NCBI RefSeq assembly: GCF_013283835.1
Contig: NZ_CP054052.1
Location: 1,674,001-1,738,000 of the forward strand
Direction: 5' to 3'
Source: Poseidonibacter lekithochrous
GTDB taxonomy: Bacteria; Campylobacterota; Campylobacteria; Campylobacterales; Arcobacteraceae
Length of the DNA stretch: 64,000 nucleotides
The stretch's first letter is position 1; each line of letters starts with the position of its first letter. Shown here in pieces: positions 33,001 to 33,684 of the stretch. The position numbers and the translations under genes are program-made. The notes beneath the pieces were generated by a model that did no database searches, was not told where the DNA came from, and was given only the letters and a program-made list of their open reading frames with translations.

Positions 33001-33673
33001 TGATATTGATAACTTAAGTAGTGCAGATACTATAAACTTTGGATCTGGAGATAGTGATATTTTAACATTTAATGACTCAGGTACTGTTAGTGATTTAGAT
33101 TTTACAAATATTTCTAATCTTGATAGTGTTAATTTTGCAAATGGTGATGATACAGTTACATTAGGAACTGAAATTGCACAAGCTATTGAAGGTACATCTG
33201 ATTCAATCAATGGTAATGGTGGAGATGATAACTTCGCTTTAGACTTTAGTAATATTGATTCATTTGTAATTGATGGTGGTTCAACTAGTGAAACAGATGG
33301 TGATACTGTGAGTCTTACAGGTAATACTGGAACGGCAGTTACTAGTGATACAAACTTAGGTCATATAAATGCATTTGATAATATTGAAGAGTTAGACTTC
33401 ACTTCATTAACATTAAATGTAGGTGCTGATGCAAGTGATGGTGGAACAAACGCTGAATACCAATTAACTGGTGACTTAATTAGTAACTGGACAGATGGTG
33501 GAAATAGCTTAAAATTAAAATTAGATGCTGATGATGCAAGTAAACTTGAATTTACAGATAAATTAGGTGCTAAACATGGTGGAGATGATACAGGAACAGC
33601 TGCTATAACAAGTGGTTCTTATACATTAAGTGATGGTGGAACTGACGTTACACTAATTATAGATATTCAATAA
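2..33673 (+). CDS. Giant RTX-type type I secreted adhesin, 5' partial
   Basis: The frame is open from base 2 to the TAA at 33671-33673: at least 11,223 residues, over 1 MDa, with the N-terminus outside the window. It is dominated by RTX nonapeptides of the GGxGxDxLx type (GGAGNDTL, GGSGNDIL), which bind calcium and fold as parallel beta-rolls after export. They alternate with segments built around VDYS and IENVIGS. Order: three 811-aa units, diverged modules to about base 26800, a Thr/Ser/Val/Asn-rich beta region, 311-aa units, then a final stretch ending DVTLIIDIQ that fits a type I secretion signal. I noticed no cysteine, as is usual for such substrates. The exporter and adaptor genes follow directly. 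By analogy with LapA/BpfA it is probably a cell-surface adhesin. An N-terminal retention module and LapG cleavage site would lie upstream and cannot be seen. The frame has an ATG at 410, but it sits inside a repeat and is not the real start. Confidence 0.93.
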   Translation, partial: GAADDEDYVSFSDSSSGIKLDLSITTAQDTDGNATNDLIIKNIENAEGSNHIDTITGDASDNTIKGLSGNDTLKSSSGDDTLDGGGDVDKADYSNQSQKIVLTTTSGTDYSVDKAANGTDTVVRVEEIVGTNFKDTMTGGTGNDIFTAGADKDTLYGNAGNDTLSGEAGDDSLEGGAGNDSLDGGADNDTLIGGAGDDTITAGLGDDKITANFQASGDDVNTINDTINGESGTDTIDYSGSDFDTNRIDADLSAGTIDVANGDNDAVSNIENIIGTNNTTSGDTITGSSSANSINGMAGDDSLYGLAGNDIIDGGLGNDSIDGGADNDTLSGNAGTDSITGGAGDDTLYGNADADILDGGADNDTLYGGTENDTLKGEAGEDTLYGEAGDDTLHASTTLGLDYLDGGTDTDTVSFEDDSNAIDVDLSNTSAQNVGGTADNDVILNNIENVVGSNQKDTITGNSSDNSLFGGLEDDTLIGNGGNDILDGGDGSGDIADYSNQSNAITVNLKTPDVDGNQVTNDGQGGADELKNIEIVSASQGNDSLTGSDNADTFLGNAGNDVVHANGGNDSIDGGSGADTIHGNAGDDTITAGADNDEIYGEEGDDNIKAGSGDDKIIASFQASGDDVDTVNDVIDGGNDTDTIDYSGSDFDTHNIDADLSAGTVNVTGGDNDTVTTVENIIGTNNTTTGDTITGSSLANSINGMAGDDTLYGLAENDIIDGGLGSDSIDGGADNDTLSGNEGDDSITGGAGNDTLYGNANDDTLDGGTGNDTLFGGTGDDTLKGEAGVNTLNGGSGSDILYAGTISELNELDGGNNIDVVNFSDRTQKIDLDLSQTGEQDTDGDGNNDVIINNIENVIGTAHNDTIVGNSSVNSIDGGLGDDTLKSSSGDDTLDGGGDVDKADYSNQSQKIVLTTSGTDYSVDKAANGTDTVVRVEEIVGTNFKDTMTGGTGNDIFTAGADKDTLYGNAGNDTLSGEAGDDSLEGGAGNDSLDGGADNDTLIGGAGDDTITAGLGDDKITANFQASGDDVNTINDTINGESGTDTIDYSGSDFDTNRIDADLSAGTINVANGDNDAVSNIENIIGTNNTTSGDTITGSSSANSINGMAGDDSLYGLAGNDIIDGGLGNDSIDGGADNDTLSGNAGTDSITGGAGDDTLYGNADADILDGGADNDTLYGGTENDTLKGEAGEDTLYGEAGDDTLHASTTLGLDYLDGGTDTDTVSFEDDSNAIDVDLSNTSAQNVGGTADNDVILNNIENVVGSNQKDTITGNSSDNSLFGGLEDDTLIGNGGNDILDGGDGSGDIADYSNQSNAITVNLKTPDVDGNQVTNDGQGGADELKNIEIVSASQGNDSLTGSDNADTFLGNAGNDVVHANGGNDSIDGGSGADTIHGNAGDDTITAGADNDEIYGEEGDDNIKAGSGDDKIIASFQASGDDVDTVNDVIDGGNDTDTIDYSGSDFDTHNIDADLSAGTVNVTGGDNDTVTTVENIIGTNNTTTGDTITGSSLANSINGMAGDDTLYGLAENDIIDGGLGNDSIDGGADNDTLSGNEGDDSITGGAGNDTLYGNANDDTLDGGTGNDTLFGGTGDDTLKGEAGVNTLNGGSGSDILYAGTISELNELDGGNNIDVVNFSDRTQKIDLDLSQTGEQDTDGDGNNDVIINNIENVIGTAHNDTIVGNSSVNSIDGGLGDDTLKSSSGDDTLDGGGDVDKADYSNQSQKIVLTTSGTDYSVDKAANGTDTVVRVEEIVGTNFKDTMTGGTGNDIFTAGADKDTLYGNAGNDTLSGEAGDDSLEGGAGNDSLDGGADNDTLIGGAGDDTITAGLGDDKITANFQASGDDVNTINDTINGESGTDTIDYSGSDFDTNRIDADLSAGTINVANGDNDAVSNIENIIGTNNTTSGDTITGSSSANSINGMAGDDSLYGLAGNDIIDGGLGNDSIDGGADNDTLSGNAGTDSITGGAGDDTLYGNADADILDGGADNDTLYGGTENDTLKGEAGEDTLYGEAGDDTLHASTTLGLDYLDGGTDTDTVSFEDDSNAIDVDLSNTSAQNVGGTADNDVILNNIENVVGSNQKDTITGNSSDNSLFGGLEDDTLIGNGGNDILDGGDGSGDIADYSNQSNAITVNLKTPDVDGNQVTNDGQGGADELKNIEIVSASQGNDSLTGSDNADTFLGNAGNDVVHANGGNDSIDGGSGADTIHGNAGDDTITAGADNDEIYGEEGDDNIKAGSGDDKIIASFQASGDDVDTVNDVIDGGNDTDTIDYSGSDFDTHNIDADLSAGTVNVTGGDNDTVTTVENIIGTNNTTTGDTITGSSLANSINGMAGDDTLYGLAENDIIDGGLGSDSIDGGADNDTLSGNEGDDSITGGAGNDTLYGNANDDTLDGGTGNDTLFGGTGDDTLKGEAGVNTLNGGSGSDILYAGTISELNELDGGNNIDVVNFSDRTQKIDLDLSQTGEQDTDGDGNNDVIINNIENVIGTAHNDTIVGNSSVNSIDGGLGDDTLKSSSGDDTLDGGGDVDKADYSNQSQKVIVTTGSGSTTYSVNKDTNGTDTVINVEEIVGTNFKDTMTGDSLKDVFSGGNDEDTLLGAGGNDTLNGGAGNDKLSGQDGDDVINGDDGDDTITASFQADGIDANTVNDNINGGANKDTVDYSSSDFNNHKITVDLASNSVDVFGGDDDTLTAVENIIGTDYNDANNTTIEDIIVGDSQNNTFSGLAGDDSLSGAAGDDYLSGGTGYDTINGGADNDTVFGNTGNDSLSGDAGDDSIYGNADDDTLDGGAGDDTLDGGSGNDILKGGIGTNSLIGNSGVDTVDYSGSKAVTVDLSVLTAQDVFGDATQNDKLSSIENVTGSSAVDVITGDNQNNSLFGADANDTLKSSAGNDTLNGGNGNEDVADYSNQSSFVSVDLNNATQVTKSSGGSDTLENIEIIQGSNFNDVLIGDGSSNTLKGGNGDDNIEGRAGNDSLYGENDDDTIKGGLGDDYINGGAGNDTADYSDATATGVTVNLGTSTAQNVGGGLGNDTLVSIENLIGSSFKDILTGDAQGNIITAKEGDDTLQGNGGADSLYGNEGADTFIQTAGDTSGDVIDGGSEGDATRGNDTVDYSAFTDANGIKVSLNDEGLSNVTVGNSVNNHQLTNIENVIGSTGTDTIQGDSANNTLNGTSGTNDTVSYSNSTSSVYVNLGTAITTDITADSVVDTIGANSATGSAIGTDSLSNFDDVLGSSNDDTIVGDGANNTLNGAAGNDILIGGAGADSLIGGAGNSDTVSYATDSSGIDVSLRNGSGTDGSGATDTYETIENVIGSSSNDTIEGNTSNNILDGGAGTDTLTYKNAVTGVSVNLGVETNNTGNDGTDTIRNFENLEGSNLGDILTGSSTSNIINGLIGNDVIDGGNGVDSLFGGNGNDTFVVKLGDGNDLIDGFELDGSNAAQTDLDDVSNKDKVDFSAITGSNHVEVDLTNTSTANAIVTDGSTIDQSNTLRNIENIIGTDNNDILIGNAESNILEGGAGNDQITGNAGADNLQGGTGDDTFLGSDFEDDIIDGGSNNETNGDTVDYTNVAANIKINLADNGSNTAVEVGTDTTNHTIGNIENITGSNTGADDLTGNSSVNTILGNGGNDTIDGADGDDYLDGGAGNNTVSFASVSAGVNVNLSGSIYTHDSQNLAANSAVSISKNTDGVGANDTDTINNFININGSAYADILIGDSSGNAINGLDGIDVINGLGGDDNLDGGAGNDSFIMGANDGSDTVDGGSGSQDTINYESLASNQGLTVTLDTDSSVTVTIANGDNDTIKKVENVTGGAGNDVITGDGLKNILIGNAGEDIIEGGASADTIEGGAGADSLRGDSGDDQIIGGTGDDFIRGGDDNDTLYGGDLTHDEDTIENGSGTDTIYGEAGQDIIYGRDGDDSLYGGDDNDTLFGGTGSDKLSGGDGDDTIDGGEGAESDGGDTIDYSSKSTVVDINLMAQDGNGFATATLGTEKDYLKNIENITGTIADDYIGGDNDSNILDGNIGDDIIVGAGGDDTLLGGDGDDTFKAGLDNDGDKTLETGDDGVDYYVGGEGQENDNGDTIDYSAFDASQNINVDLSAVSNAGGFTNVTTVNVNGSSNDYIKEIENVTGSAGNDIIKGDSNANILNGSAGNDTLSGGAGADTLDGGTGTNRADYSSAASKIVVDMENVTEVSNDGDGSSDNLINIQEIVGTTANDTIYGAAASEVLIGGNNSDTLMGRDGNDTIYGGLENRSDDSTTDTVSYEYLGTSNKVVVDLSNDAGSAVVSGSDTDTLYDIENIIGGAGNDTITGSNDVNNLKGGAGDDVFIASSATDGADVIDGGAHTNGDTVNYNALDSNSITVTLANGSNTATVDVSGAGHDDTISNIENVIGSQLADNITGNNLNNTLEGREGNDTLTGGVGNDRLDGGSEIDTVDYSTASGAISVDLGIDGTAQAIGATEGSDTLVSIENVIGSTDSDTFKTNYSVDNNFDGNTGSDTIDYSSLDVDDVTVDKVVGTLSSATVTGNSGATATSTTDTFTSIENITGSAGNDTLTGNASNNTLKGEAGDDILAGGSGDDYLDGGANTSAGDTVNYSNASAGVNVNLGIDGVSQFINASEGNDTFVGIENVIGSSNADTFKGNNAVANTFNGGITDLSNPNSEHSSDENDKVDYSDSVSPIVANLTSGTVVIGGSVTDTLYNIEHVVGTDGNDSFTGNADNNSLIGGAGDDTFFINDVNNGNDVIEGDTAGTNSGLRDRIDYSAISNTYYLDADLSSNSLVIKQTSDNTSIDSDTVNNIEDITGTAGDDTIRGNASKNILTGAEGTDTIYGEAGNDEIYGGNNTNNATSATDYEYLDGGAGDDTIYGGAGNDSIIGGSDAGLDTLYGEAGNDIIQGGSGVDTIDGGADNDTIRGDAGEDLIYGGLGADTIRGGSEADIIHGDDSLHSASDGDDTLFGEDGTDTIYGGYGNDTISGGANNDDIYGGIAGNIDYDNAIYGDNDTVTYENSTSGVTVDFVNNQATGEGTDNLYGIENAIGSNQDDTFISKLTVSNKFDGRSGNEIFGDNISYENVTVDGGVDKVVVDLTSAPDANGYYSADIYQDGAVVTTDYLKDIENITGSAGEDTITGDSDKNTLKGLAGNDLLSGQEGNDYIDGGLGSDTSSYTEKTVAVTVDFNANTASTSTEIDTLVSIENVLGGSAKDTFKMNEDNVTNTIDGNGDIDTISYEHYATNGVDVNLSTTSAQTVTAGDSDTILDIENIIGSSQNDTFTGSTEDNVIKAGDGNDTFIAGTDTDNNGTLDTWADDGSDTIDGGAGTGDWADYSVIADDTNAGTNGIEVTLDSANEAEITVRGQAGTDKIKNVEHINGTNDSDSIKGDTQNNSLVGNDGNDILDGEAGIDRLYGGNDDDTLTGGSGDDSLYGDSGDDYLTGGLGSDKIFGGTNGALGDTVDYTNALESLTIDLDLAASGGLATDGSIVGKSVGSTGDQGQGIDELSEIENIKGSNFTADTIYANSSKNVITTQKGDDYVEARDGNDTVLAGEGDDTIVSTSASDGLDRYDGGSNTDTVDYSNLGASNAITVDLSTTATHDFDGAGGNDAWEVSVNGGNNDIIKGIENIIGTAGDDTIITNADANEIQGGAGADLLSGNVGNDIINGFKKGQSESSIEYDTVSYSYLTSKSVNIDLTAGTAVVDANDTDTLISIENAIGGAANDTITGSSEINSLEGGAGNDTFISSLANDFIYGGSVSGNTHTDDHIIGDMVDFSNTINASNKLTIDLSTTVNDANSNAYSNAIVTTTGGTAVYTDRLYGIENISGTGNNDILTGNNSANTLLGNDGNDTLQGLAGADKLDGGAGDDLFLVGDADVTNSGDEIIGGDDFDTVNYNGITSQGVTVDLESGSTVTVTINGQTHTLKEIEHLIGTNQADVLTGDQNLNRVEGMGGNDQIFGQDGSDFLYGGANEANSASSGDDTIDGKAGDDFIRGGDGADDLKGGTGKDTIYGEDGADVILGESEDDTIYGGASNDDINGGLGADTIFGESGNDVITFDQADNKVDVVYGGDDTTDSGTDTVDYSQAIKGMTVNLANGDAEGTASSADQGNDKLYGIENIVGSNLEADNITGNNETNTLSGMGGDDTLYGEEGSDTLFGGADNDELHGGTDADSINGDAGADIIYGDAGADTLLGGTGNDTFIATSTTDGSDSIIGGSDSDTIDYSVITDNSNKIVVNLAATGDSTVDLLTGNDDTINGIENVIGTSGNDTFTGSALVNTLNGGAGIDEVRYDYDNTTGVTVDLNAGTATENGGIVDTLVSIENVLGSQYDDSFVSASGVSNVIDGSTHGSNGDTIDYSSRANAINVTLNTSTLATVNITGDSNDQIKNIENVSGSSVNDIITGDTANNTLLGNAGADTLDGGAGADYLDGGIGNDKLIGGTGADNLFGSAGDDVFEGTGFTGDVIDGGSEADLSKGSDTVDYSNVNTTTSGVELTLNDNTVASVTVDGSANDHTIVNVENVIGTSNDDSITGDANVNSLIGNDGTDYIDGAAGNDYIEGGANTTGTESLIGGIGLDTIYGGSGVDHILGGDDDDKLYGDGEDDILDGGAGTDTLEGGAGNDTLIGGAGNDNLVGNSGIDTADYSNESSSVQANIANSFAVGSSIGTDTFSGIENITGSDLGGDADNITGSAGDNTLKGLAGDDTISELAGNDVIEGGAGNDYIYAGSGDDIIDGDDTDGATINGTSDTLDFTTISINDDTGDTRDVDGSGLDSTTALSDAYLGIEIDLSDTTAQRIHNEYGTDTITNIENVIGSNKGDYIAGNNESNTLNGSAGNDYLVGLNGADKLIGGSGTDTADFSAGGASVIVDMTKAQTDGSSDTYRVINDGYGNKEFLDGVENIIGGAADDTIYGDSESNTITTGAGDDTIRGGADADVIDGGADEDTADFSDLAYGVTVDLDTDNNGTNDAEGTALSNGKTDTLKNIENVIGTDRADNITGDDKDNTLLGGADNDSFKGLEGVDYIDGQDGSDDTVDYSDGTQGININLSTAQTLGDNTTYRVQDDGYGNKEFIDGIENIIGTNSKDIITGDSNNNLLDGGADDDTISGGDGSDTLVGQTGADTFSGGLGDDFIYGNALNVSSADSDRDVVDYTSSSNSILLNLSSSDSNIELSNESSTTLGTQTAVGEGTDKLYDIQDVIGSNLADTLVGDENVNSLSGQGGNDLLIGSGGADILLGQGDNDTILGGLDSDVIYGGSLSGTTHTDSGIDTVDYSYLTDTRAINVDLSLDDGDNDTNNEQEIKVVGTPGSYDSVEGIENVVATKNNDTLKGSDSYSEVNVLDGYKGDDKFIASKGVDSFIGGDGIDTLDFSQIDTNASTGTTADDGNSVNVDLGLGQASDDGYRNGGVAVVDTISDIEVVIGTNGNDQLTGSSEANTLIGGAGLDTIDGGAGLDLLEGGDDNDTIYGGAGVDTLLGEDGNDELQGGTGDDSLYGGAGNDILEKLQGDGNDTIDAGSGDDTIYAGSGNDEIIGGADSDILTYEQITSTSITANLGSGAGGDFGTITVGADTDTLKDHIEIIKGTTEADTIIGYNGTDEGNDYSDTLYGKGSGDSIYGGIGNDTIYGESGIDTLRGQAGNDYLDGGSGIDAVDFADANVGVKVFLDSSDENNVATTHEVMEDGFGTKDQLVDIEKVIGSNFADTIKGDSSTNTIQSGLGDDTIIATDGSDTIDGGGHTTGTGGGDWLSFQALGAAVDAAMQNGTITGGLGTTNITDIENLLGSNFADSLTGDANDNSLDGNAGNDVINGGAGADHLLGNTGNDTLIGGDGIDTYDGGDDTDAISFYDVGAAVNVNLSTSTVTDDGYGNTEAGKISNIENIIGTLNYGDSLTGDNNDNVIYGHGGNDIIDGQGGFDTIYGGTGTDKINTGTDTDDSSEDVVYGGEGVDTITGNFDKAVIFGDIVGGSNVEEDWIDYSGSTSGITADLAQTSLYTLDSANDALDGNYVQVINNDTPTEFDLISQIENILGTAQVDTLGGNSGDNSILAGDGDDTIIHSAAVSSDYIDGQGGSDWLSLENYAVNIDLNSGSNGIHNIENIVDRQTGSSRTIWGSTGTNTFIMYDGNDRVLGRQGDDVYDLGSGNDRADANYGSDTLVGGSGTDILDYEAYWSNAGTKIFLQDANIDTNNDEVGDLSVTRTITSLNIEGLTTLSDGAHDFYEVTDSQGFTDYIYKENDDTADFETFNLSRSHDTMVADEAANRIVADNGNDIVLGMGGNDTIYGGNGTDLLYGGEGDDTINGDGNDDTLYGENGNDVINGGSANDYIKAGAGNDNVNGGTGNDIIYTGTGTDNINGSSGLDTIYNEDGADTINGGSEIDDLFYLGGTQGINVRLDGTSNGSTDSFGNTETISNIENVTGTAFNDTFRGNDSENTLVGGALDDTFYISLGDDKIQGDAGSEDLIDFSEITIDGTAGDSIIDNNIDLEDQDNARFDVGGTEYNQSLFGIENVNGSSKDDKITGTKSDQIDNTINGLDGNDSISGLAGEDYLMGGNGDDTIEGGLGDDTLFGGDSTTDTSTNDWVVYSQSTTGISINLDSTIHAGIAASTAIGEGTDTLSGFENVAGSNIEDTIYGTNSKNIIRGASSDDKLYGLDGDDTIYGDADADYIDGGDGADELYGGSGDDSFITTLGDDIIDGGTNSDTVDYSSINASLNVTLGASGDATVTIDGTDTLTAIENLRGSNTQGDSIVGNAENNTLEGLGGDDTLKGAAGEDNLQGGSGNDRIFAGSGNDTIDGGSDTTGDWLDYTDTTNAMNVDLHAGTATGNGNDTITNIEHILTGNGDDIIQGNIYDNSIVAGSGNDTLTFNNATSSVVINVSNNDGTSTGFGNDTFEDFENFVGSAQTDTLVTDAIDNITFDGAGSLDTIDYTSIGATDLTVTIDGSNPETISDGTNTDSVSNVEIIKSGAGADTFNVSSTNGINTLDAGAGTDTLALSGTLDLSSVTLLNFENIIVKDGDILTLSATDLDDKTYAIELQGSGSLIVNATSVINDHDFNNITITKTGSATGTVTLDVDASVDLTSKNLGNNNMIDIFKVDSGTLTLSEAQVSSPDKVVSGAGSAIIEVNADSSTDFTSILALDSGANETINFTGNSTFTGDFANSNIDIDTSVTVIVDGSKLDGKSTTITGAGNMTVNASGTVDLGSLTNSITGTFTINDSAGNDNITATNGDDIINVIGAGNDVIVAGTGNDTITIDHAVTSIDGGANADTIIVATGSGTIDMSTQTINAVETLTVNSGSTLKISDEQATSIATVDGSGTIEVIIDGDSSANLTHITTSTKVATVTADSTFTGTFASGTIVQVDDAATLTANYSKLTGFTVNETGTSGEVEIEIASANSNADLSTISGTAGQKATITQSQTFTGNLNNIVTTINAVSVIAAADIVTGETVNQTSGGSLNVTLIDAAGQNNADLTSINGNALSSVTVNESLTFTGTLDDTIATTVSAGNTLTVADNIVDGKTIDGLGNATLTVASNSSVDFTSVNVNGSEIVQITGNSIFSGNFADSNILIDSGVTLTTTFDKLDGKISELSGDGNLTITDVSISASNTDLLAAAINGVLTTTIDTGAVDTTLAAITNVNTLDNITFTTNDTSVDASNLILLDAKVDTFGVSTITEITEAYNTANLSTVVNNALSIVDGNEAVVITGGSISTADVNSIAGATSGAVTATITTGAVTATLGAIGNVDASDVITFTTNDTSVDASDLVALNALVDTFNTSSITTITESAGNPTAITNALAIVPNAAVTITGSESVANANTIDGATTGVLTTSITETDVTTLATLTDVNTNNSYTATINTATVDASTFNGIATVIDNLTDGGVTTLTEVAADFAHVNTALSGGVLDGNEAVTITGAISSTNVNGILGNTSGVVTATVSSDTASNLNSNLTNGSATDALTITVTNSATDAADLVALNGKTNQTIDVTAITSTINGDASEIIDIYVTNNAQYNGLGNEAVTVDNTSSAADVNSIAGATSGAVTATITTGAVTATLGAIGNVDASDVITFTTNDTSVDASDLVALNALVDTFNTSSITTITESAGNPTAITNALAIVPNAAVTITGSESVANANTIDGATTGVLTTSITETDVTTLATLTDVNTNNSYTATINTATVDASTFNGIATVIDNLTDGGVTTLTEVAADFAHVNTALSGGVLDGNEAVTITGAISSTNVNGILGNTSGVVTATVSSDTASNLNSNLTNGSATDALTITVTNSATDAADLVALNGKTNQTIDVTAITSTINGDASEIIDIYVTNNAQYNGLGNEAVTVDNTSSAADVNSIAGATSGAVTATITTGAVTATLGAIGNVDASDVITFTTNDTSVDASDLVALNALVDTFNTSSITTITESAGNPTAITNALAIVPNAAVTITGSESVANANTIDGATTGVLTTSITETDVTTLATLTDVNTNNSYTATINTATVDASTFNGIATVIDNLTDGGVTTLTEVAADFAHVNTALSGGVLDGNEAVTITGAISSTNVNGILGNTSGVVTATVSLDTASNLNSNLTNGSATDALTITVTNSATDAADLVALNGKTNQTIDVTAITSTINGDASEIIDIYVTNNAQYNGLGNEAVTVDNTSSAADVNSIAGATSGAVTATITTGAVTATLGAIGNVDASDVITFTTNDTSVDASDLVALNALVDTFNTSSITTITESAGNPTAITNALAIVPNAAVTITGSESVANANTIDGATTGVLTTSITETDVTTLATLTDVNTNNSYTATINTATVDASTFNGIATVIDNLTDGGVTTLTEVAADFAHVNTALSGGVLDGNEAVTITGAISSTNVNGILGNTSGVVTATVSSDTASNLNSNLTNGSATDALTLTIDTGTSNASDINSLDNKTSVDLTVNSTTIEGTLSDINDTYNSTSINNLGNENINITNTGTVTSSEMNDILTETSGTISLTGTGSLSVNVSSGDSIDLSSVNNSLTGNLTVNDSTGNENITTTTGDDIVNLSSGNDTVNLGTGSDNVSIDIDNLSSADTINFGSGDSDILTFNDSGTVSDLDFTNISNLDSVNFANGDDTVTLGTEIAQAIEGTSDSINGNGGDDNFALDFSNIDSFVIDGGSTSETDGDTVSLTGNTGTAVTSDTNLGHINAFDNIEELDFTSLTLNVGADASDGGTNAEYQLTGDLISNWTDGGNSLKLKLDADDASKLEFTDKLGAKHGGDDTGTAAITSGSYTLSDGGTDVTLIIDIQ
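212..7598 (+). repeat. Three 2433-bp (811-aa) near-identical tandem repeats
   Basis: Equivalent ATG codons fall at 410, 2843 and 5276, exactly 2433 bp apart. The homologous tract begins near 212 and diverges abruptly near 7598, giving three full copies plus a short fourth end. By eye I found only four substitutions and one extra ACA codon (near 307) over the whole tract. Each unit consists of two older, diverged halves: the QASGDDV motif recurs at spacings of 1224 and 1209 bp. A further diverged half follows, its QADG motif near 7889. The period is a multiple of three, so copy changes keep the frame. Confidence 0.95.
7599..26800 (+). repeat. Diverged array of RTX/IENV modules
   Basis: This is a long protein-level repeat with little DNA identity between units. 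Each module of about 80-130 residues has a VDYS strand, a VTVDL strand, a D(T/K)L segment with IENV(I/T)GS, then several GGxGxD nonapeptides. Codon use differs from the flanking identical repeats: GCT, ACT and GGT are mixed with A-ending codons, as expected for older sequence. The boundary with the following beta-rich region, near 26800, is approximate. Confidence 0.85.
29024..32550 (+). repeat. Tandem 933-bp (311-aa) repeats, about 3.8 copies
   Basis: The DVNSIAGATSGA codons start at 29024, 29957, 30890 and 31823, exactly 933 bp apart. The last copy diverges after ATGCATTAAC near 32550. Units are almost identical, with a handful of substitutions. Each has about three internal subunits of about 105 aa with motifs such as SVDASDLVALN and GLGNEAVT, and lacks RTX nonapeptides. 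From memory, similar GLGNEAVT/LDGKT-type motifs occur in other giant bacterial surface proteins. Codons are strongly A-ending (ACA, GCA, GTA). The period keeps the frame. Confidence 0.93.
32551..33673 (+). other. C-terminal region with RTX remnant and probable T1SS signal
   Basis: After the 933-bp repeats the protein returns to RTX-like sequence (GDDIVNLSSGNDTVNLG near 32930-32980) and then a non-repetitive end rich in Asp, Leu and Thr that closes with TDVTLIIDIQ. Type I secretion signals sit in the last 50-100 residues next to RTX repeats, so position and composition fit. No sequence motif proves it. Confidence 0.6.
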
Positions 33674-33684
33674 TAAGGATTTAA

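Noticed and set aside
192..33210. Many open frames of 60-325 codons on the minus strand (and some on plus) inside the giant gene
   Set aside because: They recur at the repeat periods, are low-complexity (runs of Leu/His/Tyr or Ser/Pro/Ala) and lack ribosome sites. They are antisense or out-of-frame shadows of GAT/ACA/GGA-rich RTX coding sequence.
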